The position numbers were made by a program, and so were the translations under genes. This document shows, one piece after another, positions 50,821 through 55,490 of a stretch of 55,490 bases of DNA (positions are counted from its first letter, which is position 1; every line of letters starts with the position of its first letter). The notes below the pieces were generated by a model that was not told the origin of the DNA, did no database searches, and saw only the letters and a program-made list of their open reading frames with translations. The stretch is from NCBI GenBank assembly GCA_900544025.1, contig UQTM01000016.1, forward strand, positions 1 through 55,490, in the 5' to 3' direction. This stretch comes from an uncultured Odoribacter sp. Lineage in GTDB: Bacteria > Bacteroidota > Bacteroidia > Bacteroidales > Marinifilaceae.

Positions 50821-50961
50821 ATGGATAATTGCTGAAATTTAAAGAGATAGAAAAATTAAGCTCGGATCGATAGGCAGAAAGGAAATCAAAGCCTCTTCGA
50901 GTGGTGGTTGATATTTTTTTAATTTTATGAAATAATAATTTTATAATTTGTATTTTAAAAA

Positions 50962-50993
50962 TTGTTTTTATTAAAATTAGTTGCTTATATTTG
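50962..50993 (+). promoter_or_regulatory. Promoter of the membrane protein gene
   Basis: TTG (50962-50964), 21 bases, TATATTTG (50986-50993), in very AT-rich DNA 90 bases before the ATG. Confidence 0.6.
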
Positions 50994-51083
50994 GTTGCAC
51001 TACTTTACATCAAAATTAAATAAAATTAGTAGAAAAAATTGGTTATTTTTTAATTAAGTGTGAATCTTTATAAATTTTGAATT

Positions 51084-51764
51084 ATGCTTGAAAATAAGTT
51101 TGAAGATAGTATCTGGAAGGTGGTTATGAGTTTCTGTTTCTTTGGGATAAGTGGTATTGCTTTTTTATTTTCTCTTTTACCTTTGAATATCACTTTTCAT
51201 ATTCCTTCTTTTATTCCTTATATAACGGGAGGGATCATGTGTGTGTGTGTGTGGTATGGGGTGTGGGCGTTGAATAAACGTGCTTTTCAGTATGATTCAA
51301 AATTATTGTCCAGTCGCCTGACGCCTTTTTACAGATTCTTCGTCCCCTTGATTTTGCTGGTCGTTTTTGTCGTTGTTACTTTATTACTGATATTGGAGTG
51401 GAATCTCCCTTCTTATTTTTTGCCGCTTCTTATTGTCGATACCGTTATCGTATTGCTGGCTTATCCGGTTTACCGTCTTTGCCGTTTGAATGTGGTGTAT
51501 GTGGTCAGCAATTTTATAATTGTTTCCAATTTTTTTAAAGAAGAAACTTTTTCGGTATTGGCGATTATCAGTTTAAAAAATTATTTGCCGGGAATATACC
51601 GTTTACAAGTGGATAAATATCTGGTATGTGAGGATTATTTATTTGTTCCGAGCATTTCCGGACAGTTGGCAAGGCTTTGCCGCGTAACACATATAACAGA
51701 GGTGGAGAAATTTATCCGGGGATTAAGGCCTTTTGAGCCACGGGGACGGGTATATCAGTCGTAA
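51084..51764 (+). CDS. Integral membrane protein of unknown function
   Basis: A 226-residue protein with four membrane helices in the first 140 residues (about 12-32, 40-62, 84-106, 110-130). The C-terminal part (about 140-226) alternates short strands, LNVVYVVSNFIIVSNFFKEE, with LVCEDYLFVPSISGQL, like the PH-type domains found in small bacterial membrane proteins. I do not recognise the family. It has its own promoter with a 90-base leader and lies between decayed DNA and a sulfatase gene. Confidence 0.65.
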   Translation: MLENKFEDSIWKVVMSFCFFGISGIAFLFSLLPLNITFHIPSFIPYITGGIMCVCVWYGVWALNKRAFQYDSKLLSSRLTPFYRFFVPLILLVVFVVVTLLLILEWNLPSYFLPLLIVDTVIVLLAYPVYRLCRLNVVYVVSNFIIVSNFFKEETFSVLAIISLKNYLPGIYRLQVDKYLVCEDYLFVPSISGQLARLCRVTHITEVEKFIRGLRPFEPRGRVYQS

Positions 51765-51816
51765 CGGTTTAATTTTACGTCTGGACATTGCCGGAAGAGT
51801 AGAATTAACAGGCTGA

Positions 51817-51849
51817 TTTGTTGGTTTTTTACTTTTTTATTTAGATTTG
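51817..51849 (+). promoter_or_regulatory. Promoter of the sulfatase gene
   Basis: TTTG (51817-51820), 21 bases, TAGATTTG (51842-51849), 48 bases before the ATG. Confidence 0.62.
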
Positions 51850-51896
51850 TATGTTCAATGAATAGCGTGAGTCTATTTTTCTATATCTAAAGGACG

Positions 51897-53381
51897 ATGA
51901 ACATAAACTACCTTGCTCCTGTTATTTTCATGTCTGCCGGACTGGTCGAGCTTTTACCGGTGCAGGCTGCCGACGATCTTCCCCGGAAGAATGTACTTTT
52001 TATATGTGTGGATGATTTTCGCACAGAGTTGGGCTGCTATGGCAGTAAACGTGCCTTGACGCCTAATCTGGATCGTTTTGCCCGAAGTTCAACCGTTTTT
52101 ACCCGGCATTATGTGCAGGTTCCGACCAGTGGAGCTTCCAGGTGCAGTATGCTTACCGGGGCTTATCCGAAAAACCGGAAAGATGTGACCAATGAAGCTA
52201 TTGCCTACCGGATGACGGGAAAGCCCGAAACCGCACAGGCGGAAAGTTTTGTGCATTTGTTACGGAAAAACGGATATTATACCGTGGGTATCGGTAAGAT
52301 AGGACACTCTGCCGATGGGTATAGTTATGCTTATGGGGCTTCTAAAAGCGATGTCCTTGAAATGCCTTATAGTTGGAATGAATTTTTGTTTAATCCCGGT
52401 CAATGGAAAACCGGCTGGGACGCTTTTTTCGGATATGTGGGTGGAACGAGTCGGATTCAAAAGAAAGGAATGGTGAAACCCTATGAATGCGGAGAAGTGG
52501 GGGATGAAGGTTATCCGGATGGCTTGACGGCGGAATTGGCGGTGGAAAAGTTAAAAGAATTGGCGGAAAGTGAAAAGCCTTTTTTCTTAGGGGTCGGTTT
52601 TTTTAAACCTCATTTGCCTTTTAACGCTCCCGAAAAATATTGGGATTATTATGACGAACAGGCGATCCCTTTAACGAAATACGATTATATTCCGTTGAAT
52701 GTCAATCGGGCGAGTTTGCATGACAGCCACGAAATCAAGCAATATAAGCTGGGTGATGAAGACGCCACATTGGACCGGCCTGTTTCTGAAGCTTATGCCC
52801 GTAAGCTGGTGCATGCTTATCTGGCATGCGTCAGTTATGTGGATGCACAGATCGGTAAAGTATTGGATGCTTTAGAGGCCAATGGACTGGCAGAAAATAC
52901 CGTGGTCGTGATTTGGGGAGATCATGGCTGGCATTTGGGAGAGCAAAGGGTATGGGGAAAACATACGGTTTTTGAAGTTGCCCTGAACAGTGCGTTTATG
53001 GTTCGAATGCCCGGTGTGAAAGGAAAAATTTCCGACCGGGTAGTTAGTTCCGTGGATATTTATCCTACGATTGCCGATCTTTGCGATGTTCCGCTGGAAG
53101 GGAGTATGGACGGGGTGAGCCTTCGTCCCCTGATCGAAAAAAAGCGGAATAAGCAATGGCAGGATCTTGCATACAGTTATTTTAATAATGGAGTTAGCTT
53201 ACGTACTTCCCGCTATCGCCTGACAAAGTATTACCGGAAGGCAACACCTGTCGTCGAGTTGTACGACTATCGGAAAGACCCTTATGAAACGGAAAATATA
53301 GCGGAAAAGCATCCGGATATTTTGACTGAGCTGATGCCTTTGTTGGAAGCCGGTGACACGGGGTTATTTCAAAAAAAGTAA
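51897..53381 (+). CDS. Ser-type sulfatase (iduronate-2-sulfatase-like)
   Basis: A 494-residue exported sulfatase (signal peptide about 1-24, VQAAD). Metal ligands VLFICVDDFRTELGCYG (Asp39, Asp40), the formylglycine motif region VPTSGASRCSMLTG with Ser78 as the residue to be oxidised, IGKIGHS, GVGFFKPHLPF, IWGDHGWHLGEQRVWGKH and a C-terminal YRLTKYY domain. The overall layout matches S1 iduronate-2-sulfatase-like enzymes acting on sulfated glycans. The Ser form is matured by the anaerobic radical-SAM enzyme anSME; no such gene is in the window. It stands alone. Confidence 0.9.
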   Translation: MNINYLAPVIFMSAGLVELLPVQAADDLPRKNVLFICVDDFRTELGCYGSKRALTPNLDRFARSSTVFTRHYVQVPTSGASRCSMLTGAYPKNRKDVTNEAIAYRMTGKPETAQAESFVHLLRKNGYYTVGIGKIGHSADGYSYAYGASKSDVLEMPYSWNEFLFNPGQWKTGWDAFFGYVGGTSRIQKKGMVKPYECGEVGDEGYPDGLTAELAVEKLKELAESEKPFFLGVGFFKPHLPFNAPEKYWDYYDEQAIPLTKYDYIPLNVNRASLHDSHEIKQYKLGDEDATLDRPVSEAYARKLVHAYLACVSYVDAQIGKVLDALEANGLAENTVVVIWGDHGWHLGEQRVWGKHTVFEVALNSAFMVRMPGVKGKISDRVVSSVDIYPTIADLCDVPLEGSMDGVSLRPLIEKKRNKQWQDLAYSYFNNGVSLRTSRYRLTKYYRKATPVVELYDYRKDPYETENIAEKHPDILTELMPLLEAGDTGLFQKK

Positions 53382-53442
53382 GGTCGAATAAAAAAATGAT
53401 CATGTTTTTTATCGGCTTTTTCGTTTTTCGTTTTTTTTGACT

Positions 53443-53450
53443 TATCTTTG
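53443..53450 (+). promoter_or_regulatory. -7 promoter element of the rpsU operon
   Basis: TATCTTTG, exact match to the consensus, 276 bases before the rpsU ATG. T-rich DNA upstream gives no clear -33 box. Confidence 0.55.
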
Positions 53451-53455
53451 CCGTC

Positions 53456-53726
53456 CAATTTTGTGAAGTTTAACCTATTAAAAATCAATCCACTTTGAAA
53501 GGGGGTGCTTGCAACTAAAGCGAGTTGGTTCGTTTTGGAAAGAATAAGGAAAGAAAATAAGTCTCGCATATATTATGGTAAGTTCCTGTTTTTCAGGAGA
53601 AAAATCGATGTGCGGATTTAAGATGCAAGCCCTGTTGAACGTGGGAAAAGCGCAGTTTCCTGCGGCTTCGGATAAAATATCCAAGTGGATATGCGTAATA
53701 TGTTAATCGATAAAAAAAATAAAATT
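53456..53726 (+). promoter_or_regulatory. Long rpsU leader with alternative hairpins
   Basis: About 270 untranslated bases precede rpsU. Hairpins seen: CAACT-AAAGCG-AGTTG (53512-53527), TCCTG-TTTTT-CAGGA (53584-53598), AAGCGCAG with CTGC-G-GCTT (53648-53668), and two that exclude each other: GGATA-AAA-TATCC (53670-53682) and ATATCC-AAGT-GGATAT (53677-53692). The last pair ends 34 bases before the start codon. No open frame with a plausible start was recognised. Confidence 0.45.
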
Positions 53727-53918
53727 ATGATCATTGTACCTTTAAAAGAAGGCGAAAATATTGAAAGAGCCTTAAAGAAATTCAAAAGAAAATTTGAGAA
53801 AACCGGAGTTATCAAAGAATTGAGAGACCGTCAGGCTTTCACGAAACCTTCTGTAAGAAACCGGGCTCAGCGGATCAAAGCAGCTTACAAGCAGAGCTTG
53901 CAGCAGGCTGAAGATTAA
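53727..53918 (+). CDS. rpsU: 30S ribosomal protein S21
   Basis: A 63-residue S21, which contacts the anti-Shine-Dalgarno end of 16S rRNA. The start at 53727 (MIIVPLKEGENIERALKKF) is the conserved one; the frame continues upstream to 53685 without conservation. Then KRKFEKTGVIKELRDRQ and the basic C-terminal helix VRNRAQRIKAAYKQS. It begins the rpsU-xer-hpf cluster that is kept across Bacteroidales. Confidence 0.95.
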   Translation: MIIVPLKEGENIERALKKFKRKFEKTGVIKELRDRQAFTKPSVRNRAQRIKAAYKQSLQQAED

Positions 53919-53988
53919 TTTTTTGTTTCGGGAACTTGCTTTTCCCGATAGAAAAAGTTAATTTGGGTACGATTTTAGAAGGTTGAGT

Positions 53989-54900
53989 ATGGAGATTGAT
54001 TCATTTTTGGTCTATTTAAAAAGCGTAAAACGGTATTCAGAACATACTGTTGCCGCTTATAAGAAAGATTTGGATCAATTTTTCGAGTTCTGTGAAAAAG
54101 TTGAACTGATAGAGAATTGTTCGGAAGTTACCGCTAAAATGGTGAGGCGTTTCGAGGTGGCTCTCATGTCCGGGAAATTTCAAATGAACGGACGGATGTC
54201 GAGACCGATGACGTCGAAAACGGTGAGGCGTAAATTGAGCTCGTTGAGAACTTATTTCCGGTTCCAGGTTAAAGAAGGTAGAATTGCCGTAAATCCGGTG
54301 GATGGAGTGGTCGCTCCGAAGATCGGGAGAAAGCTACCGGTATTTGTTTCCGATTACCAAATGGACGAATTGCTCGATCGTCACGAATCTGAGAGCGATT
54401 TTCCTGAAGTGAGGGACAGGCTGGTTCTGATGATGGCTTATTATACCGGAATGCGGCGTTCGGAATTGGTGGGGTTGAAAACGGAGGATATAGATGTCGG
54501 AAACGAAACCATAAAAGTGAACGGCAAAGGGAACAAGCAACGTATCGTGCCTATGCTTCACGAATTGACCGGAGCGGTGAAGGATTATCTTCAGATGCGG
54601 GATGAGATTGCCGGAAGAAAACATCCGTTTTTCTTCATTACGGACAAAGGCACTCCTGTTTATGATAAGTTCATTTATCGATTGGTCGTGAAGTATCTGG
54701 GTGAAGTGACTACTTCTTCTAAACGTAGCCCTCATGTGTTGCGGCACTCGTTCGCTACGGCTCTGTTGAATAACGGGGCATGTATCGAGGCGATACGAAA
54801 ATTATTGGGACATTCCAGTTTGGCAGCAACTCAGGTCTATACTCATAATTCTTTCGAGAGTTTGAAAAAAGTTTATAATCAAGCTCATCCCAGAGCTTAA
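53989..54900 (+). CDS. Tyrosine recombinase, XerC/XerD type
   Basis: A 303-residue tyrosine recombinase. The start is ATG at 53989 (a TTG six bases earlier is possible). An N-terminal SAM-like DNA-binding domain (about 1-95) precedes the catalytic domain (about 110-300), where the catalytic set is complete: Arg in TGMRRSELVGL, Lys in GKGNKQRIVPM, His/Arg in HVLRHSFATAL, His in LLGHSSL and the nucleophile Tyr in TQVYTH. Its place between rpsU and hpf is conserved in Bacteroidales and speaks for a housekeeping Xer enzyme (dimer resolution) rather than a mobile-element integrase. XerC versus XerD was not decided. Confidence 0.9.
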   Translation: MEIDSFLVYLKSVKRYSEHTVAAYKKDLDQFFEFCEKVELIENCSEVTAKMVRRFEVALMSGKFQMNGRMSRPMTSKTVRRKLSSLRTYFRFQVKEGRIAVNPVDGVVAPKIGRKLPVFVSDYQMDELLDRHESESDFPEVRDRLVLMMAYYTGMRRSELVGLKTEDIDVGNETIKVNGKGNKQRIVPMLHELTGAVKDYLQMRDEIAGRKHPFFFITDKGTPVYDKFIYRLVVKYLGEVTTSSKRSPHVLRHSFATALLNNGACIEAIRKLLGHSSLAATQVYTHNSFESLKKVYNQAHPRA

Positions 54901-54904
54901 AACT

Positions 54905-54912
54905 AAAGGAGG
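54905..54912 (+). promoter_or_regulatory. Strong Shine-Dalgarno of hpf
   Basis: AAAGGAGG ends seven bases before the hpf ATG. Full-length Shine-Dalgarno sites are rare in this phylum, and this one supports the start. Confidence 0.7.
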
Positions 54913-54919
54913 AAGTACT

Positions 54920-55219
54920 ATGGACATTAAAATTAATGCAGTCGGTTTCTCTGCCAGCGCACAGTTGGAAGACTTTATCCAGAAAAAATTAACCAGACTT
55001 GAAAAGTATAATGATGCTATTTTAGGTGTGGATGTTGCTTTGAAGCTGGAAAAAGACGATAACCTGGAAAATAAAGTGGCTGAAGTCAATGTAAGCATCA
55101 AAGGACAAGATGTCTTTGCAAAGAAAAATGCTAAAAAGTTTGAAGAGGCTATCGATGAACTGTATGACGTCATTAAACGTCAGTTAGTTAAAATCAAGGA
55201 AAAAGAAAGAGAAGCTTGA
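54920..55219 (+). CDS. hpf: Ribosome hibernation-promoting factor (HPF/RaiA family)
   Basis: A 99-residue short-form hibernation factor that binds in the decoding site of 30S subunits and silences ribosomes in stationary phase. Beta-alpha-beta-beta-beta-alpha pattern: MDIKINAVGFSASAQLEDFI, KLTRLEKYNDAILGVDVAL, VAEVNVSIKGQDVFAKKN, FEEAIDELYDVIKRQLVKIKE. The C-terminal dimer domain of long HPF is missing. It shares the rpsU-xer operon; a translation gene, tuf, follows. Confidence 0.94.
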   Translation: MDIKINAVGFSASAQLEDFIQKKLTRLEKYNDAILGVDVALKLEKDDNLENKVAEVNVSIKGQDVFAKKNAKKFEEAIDELYDVIKRQLVKIKEKEREA

Positions 55220-55233
55220 TTGTGTATTTGAAG

Positions 55234-55256
55234 TTTAAAGCATTAGCTTTTAAAGA
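55234..55256 (+). terminator. Weak possible terminator of the rpsU operon
   Basis: AAAGC-ATTA-GCTTT (55237-55250) with a few further A-T pairs across a bulge; the following T-run is short. Confidence 0.3.
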
Positions 55257-55283
55257 CTAAACATTCAATTTACGTAAAATAAT

Positions 55284-55314
55284 TTTGTGAGTCAAAATTA
55301 TTTACTTATATTTG
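55284..55314 (+). promoter_or_regulatory. Promoter of tuf
   Basis: TTTG (55284-55287), 19 bases, TATATTTG (55307-55314): ideal boxes and spacing, as expected for a highly expressed gene. The leader is about 115 bases. Confidence 0.78.
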
Positions 55315-55337
55315 CACGCTCATTAAAAGGGCTTTAT

Positions 55338-55371
55338 ATGATCTATTGACGTGTAACGTTTTGAAGATCAT
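55338..55371 (+). promoter_or_regulatory. Hairpin in the tuf leader
   Basis: ATGATCT (55338-55344) pairs with AGATCAT (55365-55371), with ACGT-GTA-ACGT inside. It lies between the promoter and the tuf start. No tRNA gene is present in this gap. Confidence 0.4.
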
Positions 55372-55435
55372 GTGGTTAGTTTAATAAAGAGTTATTTTGA
55401 GATAAATTGTTTAATAATAAAATTGTTTTAGAGTC

Positions 55436-55490
55436 ATGGCTAAAGAAAAGTTTGACAGGTCAAAACCACACGTAAATATCGGTACTATCG
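55436..55490 (+). CDS. tuf: Elongation factor Tu, 5' end only
   Basis: The first 18 codons read MAKEKFDRSKPHVNIGTI, the invariant start of EF-Tu, the GTPase that brings aminoacyl-tRNA to the ribosome. The GHVDHGKT loop would follow directly outside the window. Confidence 0.96.
   Translation, partial: MAKEKFDRSKPHVNIGTI

Noticed and set aside
53989..54900. Tyrosine recombinase as integrase of a mobile element
   Set aside because: It sits in the conserved rpsU-xer-hpf cluster, with no attachment repeats or mobile genes around it.
1..55490. CRISPR arrays, insertion sequences, prophage genes or toxin-antitoxin pairs
   Set aside because: No regularly spaced repeats, transposase motifs, phage structural genes or typical toxin-antitoxin pairs were seen on either strand.

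Overview
The window is chromosomal DNA of a Bacteroidales bacterium (phylum Bacteroidota). The evidence is a PorP/K/L/M/N type IX secretion locus, Bacteroidota-specific families (DUF3822, DUF4293, DUF4296, DUF3109, Lipocalin_3-like), and promoters that repeatedly fit the phylum's TTTG/TTG - N19-23 - TAnnTTTG pattern rather than -35/-10 boxes. A gut member of the Odoribacteraceae type that has T9SS would fit; this genus-level guess is inference. Nearly all genes are intact and chromosomal in character; I see no phage, transposase, CRISPR array or plasmid function.

Layout. 1-9.6 kb: end of coaX, then envelope genes (TPR protein, lptC, CNNM/CorC-type membrane protein), then the T9SS core porP-porK-porL-porM-porN, closed by a terminator. 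9.7-13.6 kb: a mannose-1-phosphate guanylyltransferase (minus strand) and an MlaE-MlaF operon with a DUF4296 lipoprotein and a 111-residue amidohydrolase-like fragment protein. 13.7-15.6 kb: a minus-strand PadR-PspC pair with a palindrome sitting on its promoter. 15.8-21.8 kb: gpmI, an LTA-synthase-like phosphotransferase, a purple-acid-phosphatase-like metallophosphoesterase and a DUF3109 protein. 21.9 kb: tRNA-His(GTG) with its own promoter and terminator. 22.3-29.8 kb: a glycan operon (GH2, GH35, GH43, lipocalin-like lipoprotein) preceded by a leader that can form a pseudoknot ahead of a T-tract. 30.2-34.2 kb: an SDR-type oxidoreductase and gcvP. 34.3-37.3 kb: a minus-strand group with a secreted orphan, rsmD, DUF3822 and a pilin-like-headed hypothetical. 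37.5-39.7 kb: RecD-like helicase and mtgA. 39.8-48.1 kb (minus strand): phosphohexomutase, rplS, C69 dipeptidase, DUF4293, nucleoside phosphorylase, rny, a candidate small RNA (possibly 6S), zapA and a coiled-coil partner. 48.2-50.1 kb: M23 peptidase and a small TPR protein. 50.1-51.0 kb: decayed DNA with an ECF sigma-factor pseudogene and a second gene remnant. 51.1-53.4 kb: a membrane protein and a Ser-type sulfatase. 53.4-55.5 kb: rpsU-xer-hpf, then the start of tuf.

How the parts work together: the first 10 kb builds and uses the outer membrane (LPS export, T9SS), MlaEF handles lipid traffic, and the glycan operon would trim beta-galactosides and arabinosyl/xylosyl branches in the periplasm or at the surface. 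The translation genes at the end (rpsU, hpf, tuf, rplS) have long, hairpin-rich leaders.

I did not find a convincing new multi-gene system. The best candidates for something undescribed are RNA-level: the pseudoknot-capable leader of the glycan operon, the alternative hairpins before rpsU, and the small RNA beside zapA. All need comparative folding or RNA-seq, which could not be run here.
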